This document shows, piece after piece, positions 30,103 to 38,917 of a stretch of 43,615 nucleotides of DNA. The notes under the pieces are model-generated. The model saw only the letters and a list, made by a program, of their open reading frames with translations, did no database searches and was not told the origin of the DNA. The stretch is from an uncultured Bacteroidales bacterium (GTDB taxonomy: Bacteria > Bacteroidota > Bacteroidia > Bacteroidales > WCHB1-69). The position numbers were made by a program, and so were the translations under genes. Where the stretch lies: the NCBI GenBank assembly GCA_900315245.1, contig OMYJ01000017.1, forward strand, positions 1 to 43,615, read 5' to 3'. The stretch's first letter is position 1; every line of letters starts with the position of its first letter.

Positions 30103-32409
30103 TTACGCTTTCACAAACATTGTTCGTGCCGCCGGTTTGCCTTTATGATACAGGATGATTATGTAATTTCCTGCAGATAAGTTGTTTATGTCGATTGTCT
30201 GCGTGTTGGAATGAATTTTCACAGACTTGATTTTATGACCAAGGGAGTCGAAAATGGTTGCTTTTTCGGCTTTAGTCATGTCTGTACACAATGTTAGCAT
30301 GTTGTTTGCCGGATTTGGGAACAGTTTTAATGGAATTGCATCAAAATCGTTCACGGAGACCTGTTCTTCCGCCATAGCATAACAGTATTGTCCTGGCATT
30401 AAATCTGTTATGATAGTTCCGTTGTACGGACTGCCCATGCGGGTGTAGGCAACTGGAATCCAAGCTGCATTTCCGTCAGGACGGTACATCAGTTTCAGAT
30501 TGTCTAAAGTAAGGCTGTTATCGAAGAGGTCGGCATCCAGATGTCCGGTTGCGCGAGTGAAACGGAATTTTAAACTTCCTTCTGGAATCGCACCAGCATA
30601 ATTTACTGTCCAATAATGAGTTCCAGAATAATGATAGTAGCCTTCAGGGAGCGGGGACGGTGCCGTTGGTGCCACGTAATGATGTGCAACATATATTAAT
30701 GTGGTATCTGACAGCTGGTCGATTTGAGCACTGCAAAAGGCATCCTCGAAAGTTACCGTTCCCGTAGCTGCTATTTTTTTCGTCACATCGATGGTGGCAT
30801 CCGAGAGTTTCCCTCCTTGGTCTAAAATGACAAATGCGGGCTGAAATGGAGAGAAGAGCAGTAAATCGGTGGAGTCACCTGAAACAAGTTGTTTCTCGTA
30901 CGTATAGAACTGCATATCATTGGAAACCAACGTGACATCCACAGGAATTTCTGTGCCAAGATGCTCTGTGCCATAGCCTTTCTGACGGACCAGAACCGAG
31001 TAAATGCCGCATCCATGCGATTGAATCCGCTCCACATCAAAGTCCAGGAATCCGGGTTGATGGATCCAGTCTTCATAGAAATTCATCAGATTCATGCCGG
31101 AAACTTGCGACAGATATGTGAAAAACTGCTCGGAATTGACATTTTGGTACGCAAAATGATTCAGAAGTTGGCTCAGACTGCTGAAAAACAAAGAGTCCCC
31201 CATATAGTAACGCAACGTGTGGATAACCTGTCCGCCTTTCTGGTAGGAGTGCATTCCGTAAGTTTGATCCTGCGGAACATTATCCAAGGCATAGAGCCCT
31301 TCGTCTTGTTTGGCTATATTTTGCAAAGTACTGATGTGCTCATCGCGGATGTGTGCTGCGTATGCGTCGTAGGTATCCGTGTTGTAGAGCCATTCCTGAA
31401 CCATAGCCTCGGAATAATCCGCGAAACCTTCGTTAATCCACATCTCCTCAGGACGCTCGCAGGTAATCAGGTCGCCGAACCAGTGATGGAAAAGTTCGTG
31501 CATGATGGTGCCCTCGTACGCGAGCGTGCCGTTCACTGCCGCGTTGGGCAGGGCGATGTTGGTGGCATGTTCCATGGCACCGCCGGTCATGCCTACGCAC
31601 ACGTAACCCACTCGCGGCCAGCGGTATGGTCCGAAATGTTGTTCGTAGTTGCGCAAAATGTCTTTCAGGTGAACGAAAGATGCTCCGATGTTTGGGTATA
31701 TGTTAGGAGCAGCGTAGATGTTGATGGGAATGGTCGCCTCCATCCCGTGGAAAGTGTCGGCGTAGCAGTAATAATCGCCCACTGCCATGGAGACCAAGTA
31801 GGCGGGAATCACCTCGTCAAGTTGCCACGTCCAAAGCCGTGTGCTGTCTGCCAAGGTGAGTGAGTCGGTGAGCAGACCGTTACAGATGGCCTTGTGGTTG
31901 CCCAGCGTGCGGATGTGGAAGGAGTAGGAGGACTTGTCGGTGAACTCATCCAGACAGGGATACCAACAGCGTCCGTAGGAATGCGGGATGTCGCTCAAGG
32001 CAACCCCCACATTGTAGGCATATCCTCCGTTGAAGTAGAATCCCCCGAAATAGCCGTCGTGCGCTGGAACTCCGTGGTAGTAAACGCGAATCAATGCCGA
32101 GTCGCCGCTCTGCATCGCAGGGACATTCACGAGGAGCGACTGCCCGATGTGCGAGAATGTCGCCGGATTTTGGTTCACCGTCACTGAATCCACGGTCAGG
32201 ACCATCAGGTCGAGACGAACCTGGGTGAGATTGCCGACTTTGGCTACCACGGAAATGTCCGTATAACCGTCTATCACCTTGCTGGTGAAGTCAGTTACCG
32301 ACAAATTGATGTCGTAGTGCGCCACATGCACGGAATCGGTACGCTGCTGCGCGAATCCCATCGCCGACAGCAGCAACATTGCCAAAATGGTTGTTATTTT
32401 TTTCATCAT
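30103..32409 (-). CDS. Secreted M1 family metallopeptidase with T9SS sorting domain
   Basis: The 768-residue protein is an exported zinc aminopeptidase-type enzyme. The signal peptide is about 1-20. An M1 N-terminal beta domain (about 25-210) precedes the thermolysin-like catalytic domain, with GAMEH at 277-281, HELFH at 304-308 and the third zinc ligand Glu327 (NEGFADY), giving HEXXH-X18-E. After about residue 520 the M1 helical C-terminal domain is replaced by beta-rich sequence. The last 75 residues start KLFPNPANN and end AARTMFVKA, a type A sorting domain for T9SS. It is therefore expected at the surface or outside the cell, making peptides or amino acids available. Two Met codons begin the ORF and either could start it. 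Confidence 0.93.
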   Translation of the reverse strand: MMKKITTILAMLLLSAMGFAQQRTDSVHVAHYDINLSVTDFTSKVIDGYTDISVVAKVGNLTQVRLDLMVLTVDSVTVNQNPATFSHIGQSLLVNVPAMQSGDSALIRVYYHGVPAHDGYFGGFYFNGGYAYNVGVALSDIPHSYGRCWYPCLDEFTDKSSYSFHIRTLGNHKAICNGLLTDSLTLADSTRLWTWQLDEVIPAYLVSMAVGDYYCYADTFHGMEATIPINIYAAPNIYPNIGASFVHLKDILRNYEQHFGPYRWPRVGYVCVGMTGGAMEHATNIALPNAAVNGTLAYEGTIMHELFHHWFGDLITCERPEEMWINEGFADYSEAMVQEWLYNTDTYDAYAAHIRDEHISTLQNIAKQDEGLYALDNVPQDQTYGMHSYQKGGQVIHTLRYYMGDSLFFSSLSQLLNHFAYQNVNSEQFFTYLSQVSGMNLMNFYEDWIHQPGFLDFDVERIQSHGCGIYSVLVRQKGYGTEHLGTEIPVDVTLVSNDMQFYTYEKQLVSGDSTDLLLFSPFQPAFVILDQGGKLSDATIDVTKKIAATGTVTFEDAFCSAQIDQLSDTTLIYVAHHYVAPTAPSPLPEGYYHYSGTHYWTVNYAGAIPEGSLKFRFTRATGHLDADLFDNSLTLDNLKLMYRPDGNAAWIPVAYTRMGSPYNGTIITDLMPGQYCYAMAEEQVSVNDFDAIPLKLFPNPANNMLTLCTDMTKAEKATIFDSLGHKIKSVKIHSNTQTIDINNLSAGNYIIILYHKGKPAARTMFVKA

Positions 32410-32442
32410 TAACTATATATCAAATTGTTACTATATTCTATC

Positions 32443-32474
32443 TATCATAATTTCATCGTATCATACTTTCATTT
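32443..32474 (-). repeat. Octamer array, alternating TATCATAN and TTTCATNN
   Basis: Four 8-base units in register in the 141-base gap between the M1 gene and the repeat-built exported protein. The unit resembles CGTCTCAT at 6114-6147. Confidence 0.55.
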
Positions 32475-32550
32475 GCGAGTCTTGATTGCGTGCAATACGT
32501 TCCACCCAAGAGCAACGCCGTCCGGTCATATAGTGTGTTCTCCAGTGACA

Positions 32551-34599
32551 TCATTCTTCCGTGATTTCTTCGAGTATGTCTTTTAAATCGTCCACAGTGA
32601 AAACGATTCTCATGCAGTTCTTTTTCTTTTTATTGCGGTTTTGTTTGTCGGAGCTGTCCGTTTCCTTTTTAGACGAGTATTGATAACAGATTCCATAATT
32701 CCCTTTGACACAAAGGCTTATAAGGTATGAAATGCTGACATCTGCTTTCTCCGTCAAACTCGTGCGGAGAATGGAACGCATAAGTTCCGTACTCAACGTA
32801 TAACTGTTCTCTATTACCGAAAAGTAGTTTGTGTAGTAACCGTTTTCGATGCCGACAGAATCAAGGGTAGTATAAACATCAATGCGAACCGGACATTGTA
32901 GGTTGGTGTTCATGAGGATATCGTTAAGGGCGTTATGTGCATGTTCCAATTCGGAAAGTGTGTCGGATGAAAGGATGTGCCTCAATTCTTCGGAGGAGAG
33001 CGCAATCTCGACAAGACTGTCATGCTCAGTTGTCCGAAAATGATAGACGAGTCCGCCGCCAAGTTCAACAAGACGGTCATACAACTCGGTTAGATTGCGG
33101 GAGAATAAGATCTGCGTGGCTAAATATTGCTTGATTTCAGGGACTTCTTGGAAGGAGATTGTTTGATCACTGGTGTCAATGCTGCCGAAAAAGTGAAGAT
33201 TATCTCCGTCGAAGAGTAACTGTTCCATAATCAGTCCTCCGCTTTTCATGGGCATCACTTGGTTTATCTGTCGAATGTCTTTAGCGAAAGATTCCGAGTG
33301 GAGTTGTTCACTGAACCACTCTTTCGCTGCATTGTCATTCATGTCAAATAGTAATGACCCGTTCTGAATCTCTGCAGAAGTGATAAATAATTCGGACGTT
33401 TTGTGGGTGTTTTCTTCAATGTAGAGTATCTGAAAACCTTTGAGCCGCTCGTACAGTCGTTCTTTGGTGACATAGAAGTTGTCCATGACATCAGGCGTTT
33501 CATAGTCGTTTTCAATGACTGCTTTGAGGTGTGAGATGACACCTTTTTTGATGATTTCCGCTTCTTCGGGTGTCATGTTGAAATTCATGGTGTTTTCCTT
33601 CGTATAGAAGACAATCTGTATTACACCGTTTTGGTAGGAAGTTTCGATTTTCTGAAAAACATCTGTCGTTTCCAGAAGCTCCAGAATCTCTTGCTGCGAT
33701 CTATCCGTGGCAATGTGTCGCAGATAGGTATCCATTTGATCATCAGTGGCTTCCTGCAACTGTTTTGACCTGTGGAGCATGTCTTGAATCTTGGAATATG
33801 GGATGTCTATGTCAAAATGGCGATTCCTGGATGCATTGAGAAACTGAGTCCGCAAAAAGAACCCGGCATCGGAGATTGCTTTCAGCCAGTCAGTGTTCAA
33901 TAGAAGATTGTTTTCCAAAGTAGGGCGCAGTTCCTCTTGTCGTGAAGATAGTTCAAGGAACAAAGAGTCCGTGGCTGTATGGTAATGCGTGAAAAGGGTA
34001 TCTTGTTTGATGCTGAAAGAGTCCATAATCACCTCAAAAAGATAAGGTTCGTGTTCGCTGTTGCTTTTGGCGAAAAGTTGGTTGTCATGGAAAATCTCTC
34101 GGCGGATAGTATTGCGCGCCATCCATTTGCCGGCATCTTTGTAGGCGGGTTTTGTGCGGTCTTCCCAGATTTGCCTCACTTCCTGGGGATTGTATCGGAT
34201 GGTGAAGTTGCTGTCCGTGCCGACCAGCTTGATGTCGTAACACAAACCTCCGTTTATGTCACCTAAATGGCTGTACAGGTAGTTGAAGTAGGTGTGCTCC
34301 TTTCGGTATCGCAGGCGGTCGGCACAGAACGCCTTTAATTCGGAGACACTCAATCCCGCCAAGTCGCTCTCCGTCGCAGAAATGTGGAAATGCAAGTATC
34401 CTGGCGTATAGGAAAGTTTGTCGATGGTAACCCCTTCCAGATACATCGGGCAATTGCGTTTGGAGTTCATCCCCACAACTTTGGCAAACATCTCGCGATC
34501 AATGGGTTGTGCACCAACCATCCCCACCATGACAAGGAACAGGATGAGGAGAAACCTATTGAGTCTGTTAGGAGAATCGTATGGCGAGGAAATACGCAT
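32551..34599 (-). CDS. Exported protein built of five diverged repeats, unknown function
   Basis: The 682-residue protein has a signal peptide after a 13-residue charged leader (FLLILFLVMVGMVGAQ). I recognise no domain family. By eye it consists of about five repeats of 100-120 residues. Starts are seen at NCPMYLEGVTIDKLSYTPG, EPYLFEVIMDSFSIKQDT, KIETSYQNGVIQIVFYTK, SGGLIMEQLLFDGDNLHF and QCPVRIDVYTTLDSVGIEN. Ends are GGLCYDIKLVG, GFFLRTQFL, GFQILYIEEN, GGLVYHFRTT and YGICYQYSS, each followed by a short acidic helix (EVRQIW, KIQDML, EELRHIL, DLKDIL). Each unit looks like a strand, two helices and two strands. A Lys- and Asn-rich insert interrupts the last unit. Its location is periplasm or outer membrane. 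It is probably specific to this lineage. Confidence 0.75.
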   Translation of the reverse strand: MRISSPYDSPNRLNRFLLILFLVMVGMVGAQPIDREMFAKVVGMNSKRNCPMYLEGVTIDKLSYTPGYLHFHISATESDLAGLSVSELKAFCADRLRYRKEHTYFNYLYSHLGDINGGLCYDIKLVGTDSNFTIRYNPQEVRQIWEDRTKPAYKDAGKWMARNTIRREIFHDNQLFAKSNSEHEPYLFEVIMDSFSIKQDTLFTHYHTATDSLFLELSSRQEELRPTLENNLLLNTDWLKAISDAGFFLRTQFLNASRNRHFDIDIPYSKIQDMLHRSKQLQEATDDQMDTYLRHIATDRSQQEILELLETTDVFQKIETSYQNGVIQIVFYTKENTMNFNMTPEEAEIIKKGVISHLKAVIENDYETPDVMDNFYVTKERLYERLKGFQILYIEENTHKTSELFITSAEIQNGSLLFDMNDNAAKEWFSEQLHSESFAKDIRQINQVMPMKSGGLIMEQLLFDGDNLHFFGSIDTSDQTISFQEVPEIKQYLATQILFSRNLTELYDRLVELGGGLVYHFRTTEHDSLVEIALSSEELRHILSSDTLSELEHAHNALNDILMNTNLQCPVRIDVYTTLDSVGIENGYYTNYFSVIENSYTLSTELMRSILRTSLTEKADVSISYLISLCVKGNYGICYQYSSKKETDSSDKQNRNKKKKNCMRIVFTVDDLKDILEEITEE

Positions 34600-34648
34600 A
34601 TTTGTTGTTTTAGTCCATGTCTAAGTCTTTCGTCTAAGTCTTGAAAAT

Positions 34649-34673
34649 CCCCCCTTGCCCCCTTAAAAGGGGG
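34649..34673 (-). terminator. C/G-rich hairpin after the DUF6029 gene
   Basis: CCCCCTT (34658-34664) pairs with AAGGGGG (34667-34673); a second C-run (34649-34654) can compete for the same G-run. It lies 55 bases beyond the DUF6029 stop. The following minus-strand bases are ATTTTC, a weak T-run, so termination is possible but not certain. Confidence 0.45.
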
Positions 34674-34694
34674 AGTCTTCTGTCTGCCGTAGCC

Positions 34695-34729
34695 AGCCAA
34701 AAGCTAATAGCTAAAAGCCAACAGCCGTT
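34695..34729 (-). repeat. Heptamer array, unit AGCYAAN, five copies
   Basis: AGCCAAA, AGCTAAT, AGCTAAA, AGCCAAC and AGCCGTT. The last unit contains part of the TAA of the DUF6029 gene (34728-34730). Same family as 24949-24997 in the opposite orientation. Confidence 0.85.
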
Positions 34730-36449
34730 AGAACGACGTCGTCACTGACAATCCGGCTCCGAAGGAGGCGGGAACGGCGCGGCAGACACCGCCCACACAG
34801 AGGATTCCCTCCTTGGTCTTGCCGAAATTCACGGCGATGCGCGTGGTGTTCCAGACGTAAGCGCACGAAATGTTGTAATAGTGCGTCTTGTGGTCTGCAA
34901 GCGGGTTGCCGTAGTTCCAGTCGTCGCCGATGGAAACGAACCAGCTCGGGCTGAAGGAGTACTCCAACATGCCATATACGCTGCTGCCGTCATCGTCTTT
35001 CGTGTAAAAATGTTGCAATTCAAGACGTAATGCGTGTTTCGGAGTGATCTTGTACGAAAGATCCGATGCCACCAAATGACCGCGCATCATGCCGGCATGA
35101 CCTTGCAGAATCTCCAGATTGTAGGTAATGTAGTTGTAAGCTAAAATCCATTTCCATTTCTTGTTGTTGAAGCGGTGGCTGATTTCCAGACCGATATCTT
35201 GGTAGAGCAGGTCAGGGCCGAACTTGAAGAACTTGGAGGTATAGCCCATCGTGCCTATGGGCGTTCCATTCACGATAGCCTCCTGCACTGGCTGTTGGTC
35301 GGTGTTGTGGAAGCGCGAGTAGTTGAAAGTGAGGTCGGTGCCGTATTTGCCGCCGAGTTTGGTCTTTTTGGGAATCTGGTAGTTGATTTGCAGTTGAGCT
35401 CCGATTTGGCTGTTGGGCTGTGAGGCGTAACTGTAATCGCCGATAAGTTGGTAGGAGTACTGCCGGTTGATGGCTGGGATGCAGTTGATGAGCAGCTCGG
35501 AATTGGAATTCTCCCAGCGATGCGAACGGAATTCCATGTTGTCGGCGCGGATGAACGATGCTGCGACACCAAACCCCTTCATGGCGTATGTGGCGGACAG
35601 GAACAGCGCCTCGCCAGGTTTGTAGATGAAATTGTTGCTGATGTTAGGGTCGTTCATCTTGCGGGCATACTCCCCGTCAAGTCGGAAGCCTTCGTAGCCA
35701 AAGGTGGCGCGGGCAGCCCAAGCGGCCACGTTCTGCGGGATTTTGGAGTTTGGAATCACGGCGGTGGCTTCATCGTGGTTTATTCCGAAATAGATGTCTT
35801 CATCGGATTTCTCGAACTTGCTCACAATGTTGGCGCCAACGCGGGCGGTAAAGCCTTTTTCCTGGATCACGGGGAACATCTCCCCGAAAGAGAGATCCAG
35901 ATCCGCGCCGCGAACGTAGTCCTTACGACCTATGTAGGACTCAAAGTTGTTGCGCTCAATGCCCCAAACACCCTTGAGGGTGATGCCTTTGTAGGGGGTG
36001 AGTTTGATGCGTGCGCCGAGCAGACTGTTGTCAATGCCCAACTGACGGTCTTCGTATGCTCTGAGCGTTAATCCGTTGCCGAACTGTTCGTAAAAGTTAC
36101 CCGCTGTCACCGAGATGAACTTGTTGGTGTAATCGGCGAAGAAATACTTGATTCCTTGCCCCTGATATCCGATTTTTTCGAAATCAATGAGCGGGAACAA
36201 ATAGAACTCATATCTCATGCCGGCCGAAAAATCACCGTTACTATATAATAAATTAAGGAACGCATTGCCGCGGACTTTGGAATCCACCGGTTCCGCCCCT
36301 ATGATGGAGTCGGGGATGTAGTACATGCCGTTGAAGCCGAAATCGCCGCTGACGCGACTGTTGCCAAATTGGTGCTGGGCGATGGCATGGAACCCGAAAA
36401 AGAAAAGGGTAGAAGCGAGGAGCACTCGCTTGAAATGTCTGGAAATCAT
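34728..36449 (-). CDS. DUF6029 family outer-membrane protein
   Basis: The 573-residue protein has a signal peptide (about 1-24, ending FHAIAQ) and a run of amphipathic beta-strands with many aromatic residues (GNSRVSGDFGFNGMYYIPD, YLFPLIDFEKIGYQGQGIKY, GNFYEQFGNGLTLRAYEDRQLG), ending AGLSVTTSF with a terminal Phe. This agrees with DUF6029 of Bacteroidetes, a predicted barrel without plug. The role is unknown. It is the last gene of the tsaC, coaD, thioredoxin-like, TlpA run and lies 21 bases after the TlpA gene. A redox partner role with the two thioredoxin-fold proteins is only suggested by that context. Confidence 0.8.
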   Translation of the reverse strand: MISRHFKRVLLASTLFFFGFHAIAQHQFGNSRVSGDFGFNGMYYIPDSIIGAEPVDSKVRGNAFLNLLYSNGDFSAGMRYEFYLFPLIDFEKIGYQGQGIKYFFADYTNKFISVTAGNFYEQFGNGLTLRAYEDRQLGIDNSLLGARIKLTPYKGITLKGVWGIERNNFESYIGRKDYVRGADLDLSFGEMFPVIQEKGFTARVGANIVSKFEKSDEDIYFGINHDEATAVIPNSKIPQNVAAWAARATFGYEGFRLDGEYARKMNDPNISNNFIYKPGEALFLSATYAMKGFGVAASFIRADNMEFRSHRWENSNSELLINCIPAINRQYSYQLIGDYSYASQPNSQIGAQLQINYQIPKKTKLGGKYGTDLTFNYSRFHNTDQQPVQEAIVNGTPIGTMGYTSKFFKFGPDLLYQDIGLEISHRFNNKKWKWILAYNYITYNLEILQGHAGMMRGHLVASDLSYKITPKHALRLELQHFYTKDDDGSSVYGMLEYSFSPSWFVSIGDDWNYGNPLADHKTHYYNISCAYVWNTTRIAVNFGKTKEGILCVGGVCRAVPASFGAGLSVTTSF

Positions 36450-36470
36450 AAGCTTGGAATATGTGGGAGA

Positions 36471-36983
36471 TTACTTCTTAACTAACGACTTTACAATCTC
36501 GAAGACCTCTTCCTCACTGCCGGGTGCGTAGGAGGTGTGCTGCCACACGATTTCGCCGTCACCGTTCAGGATACATAAGAACGGAACATCGTTGACGTTC
36601 ATGGCGCGCTTGAAGTCGGAGTTGACATCCAGCAGTACCGTGTATTCCCAGCCTTTGCCTTTCACGAAGGGGGCCACGCGTGCGGAGGTTTTCGCGTCGT
36701 CGATGGAGATGGCGTACAATTTCACGCCGGTTTCCTCCACCCAGTCTTCGTATTCGTCGGCGATGGCCAACAGCTCGGCGATGCAGGGTTTGCACCAAGT
36801 CGCCCACAAACTGATGATAATCGGCTTGCCGTCATTTTGGATGTCCTTGGTGTTGAATGCGTTGCCGTTCAGATCCTGGATCTCGACAGCGGGGAGTTTC
36901 GCCAAATGCTTGTCTTTAGCTTCTTGAGCAAAAAGGTTGATGCTGAGCACCATGCAGATGATGATTAGGATGTTCTTTTTCAT
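36471..36983 (-). CDS. TlpA-family thiol-disulfide oxidoreductase
   Basis: The 170-residue protein has a signal peptide (1-20, INLFAQ) and a single thioredoxin-fold domain of the TlpA/ResA type. The active site is Cys64 and Cys67 in WATWCKPC, and the cis-Pro loop is NDVPFLCIL. It should act in the periplasm, reducing or exchanging disulfides of exported proteins. It lies 12 bases after the gene for another thioredoxin-fold protein and 21 bases before the DUF6029 gene, in an operon-like run. Confidence 0.92.
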   Translation of the reverse strand: MKKNILIIICMVLSINLFAQEAKDKHLAKLPAVEIQDLNGNAFNTKDIQNDGKPIIISLWATWCKPCIAELLAIADEYEDWVEETGVKLYAISIDDAKTSARVAPFVKGKGWEYTVLLDVNSDFKRAMNVNDVPFLCILNGDGEIVWQHTSYAPGSEEEVFEIVKSLVKK

Positions 36984-36995
36984 TTTAGGATGTTT

Positions 36996-38447
36996 TTATT
37001 GTTTATTTCTATTGTAAAAAAGAGGATTCTGGTCTTCTTCCTTCTCCTCTGGGAAATTCAATAGCAAAAATTCGGGGAGCCCTTGTTCGGGTGCTGGGGC
37101 ATAACGCATACGTAATGTGCCATCAGCGCCGAAAAACATATAGTCTGGCAAGGTTTCCACCCCTTGGCTCATCAACCAGTCGTACTGCTCGTTAAAATAG
37201 AGCATCGGCCAGTCAAACTGCTTGCCGTACTGCTTCACAAAGGCTTGGAATTCATTTTTTTCCGGATCCACGCACAAGCTGACAAACTGGACCTTTTCAT
37301 TGTATTTGTCGTTTAATTCTTTGATGATCAGCATCTCGCGAATGCAATTGATGCAGTCCGTCTGGAAAATGTGCAGATAAACCGGTTTTCCCTTATATTG
37401 TTTAAGATATGCTTTATGCCCTTTTTCATCAAGGAATGTGATCTCTTCCGTGTTTTTTTTCAGTGCTAAAAGTTGATTTAGTTTGCTGTTGATCAGTTCG
37501 ATATGTTTTTCAAAACCGGAAGCACTTTGGATATATTGCAACAGTTTGATGATATTGCCGTGGTCGAACTCTTTGTTATCCAAGAATGCAATCAGGTTTT
37601 TGATGATGACCAGTTCACGCAGGCGTGCGTTCGTCAGCTTCGGGTCGCGGCCTGCCTCGTTGAAGAGGGTGGGGTAGTCCGGAGTCTCGTTGATGGTGCG
37701 GGAAAGCAGATCTTTGCTGATGTAGGGTGAATAGTACAAATAACCGTCGTAATACTGGTTGAAAAGAGACATGTAGGCCGGGTTGTTGTATAGTATGTAG
37801 TCGTTGTCGAAGTATTTTTCGTACAGAAAGGCGGGCTTTTTCCGATATTGAAGCATATCAATCTCCCCTAATGTGTAAAATCCGTAAGATTGATAGAAAT
37901 TAGATGGATTGTATTGAAAATCAAAATATTGTGCGATTTCGGAGCGTACGGTGTCATAAATCGTCGGGTCTGTGCCGTAAATCATCGGGTAGGAAAAGGC
38001 ATCTGCCACACGCTTGAAATATTCGGAGAACCGGTTGATTTTGAAATTCAGGTCTGCCGTATCCTTGTTTGGCGTTTCAATATGCAGGTATCCGCCGTAT
38101 TTTTCGGGGTTGAGTCGTTGATGGAGGGTGCTGTCCACCGAGATGTTAAACGTGTAATGGTTAGCCGGCACGATGAAAAATTCAGCTTTGGAGGTGCCTA
38201 TGGCCAGTTGGGCGAGTAGGATGTCCGTAGTGGCGTATTTCAGGGAGAAACGGCCGTGCTTGTCAATGATATCAGTGGTGGCTACGGTCGGGATGCCGTT
38301 GAGGAGGTCGTTAAATACAAGCAACCGGATTTCTTTCCCGGAGGCAAAGGGAGCGGTGCCTGTGATAGTGACAGGGGACTGCGCCAGTGCCGTCCCAGTG
38401 GCTGCCAGACACAAAAACAGGATGATATGTCCGACAAGTTTCTTCAT
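36996..38447 (-). CDS. Thioredoxin-like fold protein with DUF4369-like N-terminal region
   Basis: The 483-residue protein has a signal peptide (about 1-22). Its N-terminal beta-rich part (about 25-110, VTITGTAPFASGKEIRLLVF) resembles the domain that precedes thioredoxin domains in many Bacteroidetes. A helical middle part (about 120-320) follows, then a thioredoxin-like C-terminal domain (about 330-470) with Cys365 and Cys368 in TDCINCIREM. The CINC active site differs from the usual WCXXC by lacking the preceding Trp. PDYMFFGADGTLRMRY is the late strand and helix region. It is likely periplasmic or lipid-independent at the outer membrane. Its ATG overlaps the coaD stop by four bases. Confidence 0.82.
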   Translation of the reverse strand: MKKLVGHIILFLCLAATGTALAQSPVTITGTAPFASGKEIRLLVFNDLLNGIPTVATTDIIDKHGRFSLKYATTDILLAQLAIGTSKAEFFIVPANHYTFNISVDSTLHQRLNPEKYGGYLHIETPNKDTADLNFKINRFSEYFKRVADAFSYPMIYGTDPTIYDTVRSEIAQYFDFQYNPSNFYQSYGFYTLGEIDMLQYRKKPAFLYEKYFDNDYILYNNPAYMSLFNQYYDGYLYYSPYISKDLLSRTINETPDYPTLFNEAGRDPKLTNARLRELVIIKNLIAFLDNKEFDHGNIIKLLQYIQSASGFEKHIELINSKLNQLLALKKNTEEITFLDEKGHKAYLKQYKGKPVYLHIFQTDCINCIREMLIIKELNDKYNEKVQFVSLCVDPEKNEFQAFVKQYGKQFDWPMLYFNEQYDWLMSQGVETLPDYMFFGADGTLRMRYAPAPEQGLPEFLLLNFPEEKEEDQNPLFYNRNKQ

Positions 38448-38914
38448 TTGGCGGGATGTTCAGGGAGTTTGTAGGAGATATAGGGAGTGTAGTCGGCACC
38501 ATGGGACCAGAGTTCGCGCACAAGCGATGAGGAGATGATTTCACAGTTGGGAGAAGCAAGCAGGAACACCGTTTCCACTTTGGGGTTCAGTTGACGGTTC
38601 ACTTGGGCGAGTTCCTGCTCTTGCATAAAATCAAGGGGGTTACGTATGCCGCGAACCATGAAGTTCGCCCCCGCCTCCTTGCAGAAATCCACAGTCAACC
38701 CCGTGTAAGTCAACACCTTGACTGCGGGGTTGTCGTGATAAAGGTTTTCAATCCAGTGTAGGCGTTCCTCCACGGAGAAGAGGTCTTTTTTGTTGATGTT
38801 GTGTCCAATGGCGATGATGAGTTTGTCAAAGAGGGATAGGGCTTTGCCTACAATGTCCTCGTGCCCTTTGGTGAAAGGGCAGAAAGATCCGGCGAATACG
38901 GCGATTTTTTCCAT
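38444..38914 (-). CDS. coaD: Phosphopantetheine adenylyltransferase CoaD
   Basis: CoaD transfers AMP from ATP to 4'-phosphopantetheine, the fourth step of coenzyme A synthesis. The 156-residue protein has the nucleotidyltransferase motif near the N terminus (AGSFCPFTKGH, 8-18, with the HxGH-equivalent ending at His18) and the C-terminal ISSSLVREL. VRGIRNPLDF (about 91-100) is the phosphopantetheine-binding segment. Residue 12 is Cys where many CoaD proteins have Asp (GSFDPxTxGH). The rest is ordinary in length. It lies 3 bases after tsaC and overlaps the next gene. Confidence 0.95.
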   Translation of the reverse strand: MEKIAVFAGSFCPFTKGHEDIVGKALSLFDKLIIAIGHNINKKDLFSVEERLHWIENLYHDNPAVKVLTYTGLTVDFCKEAGANFMVRGIRNPLDFMQEQELAQVNRQLNPKVETVFLLASPNCEIISSSLVRELWSHGADYTPYISYKLPEHPAK

Positions 38915-38917
38915 CGG

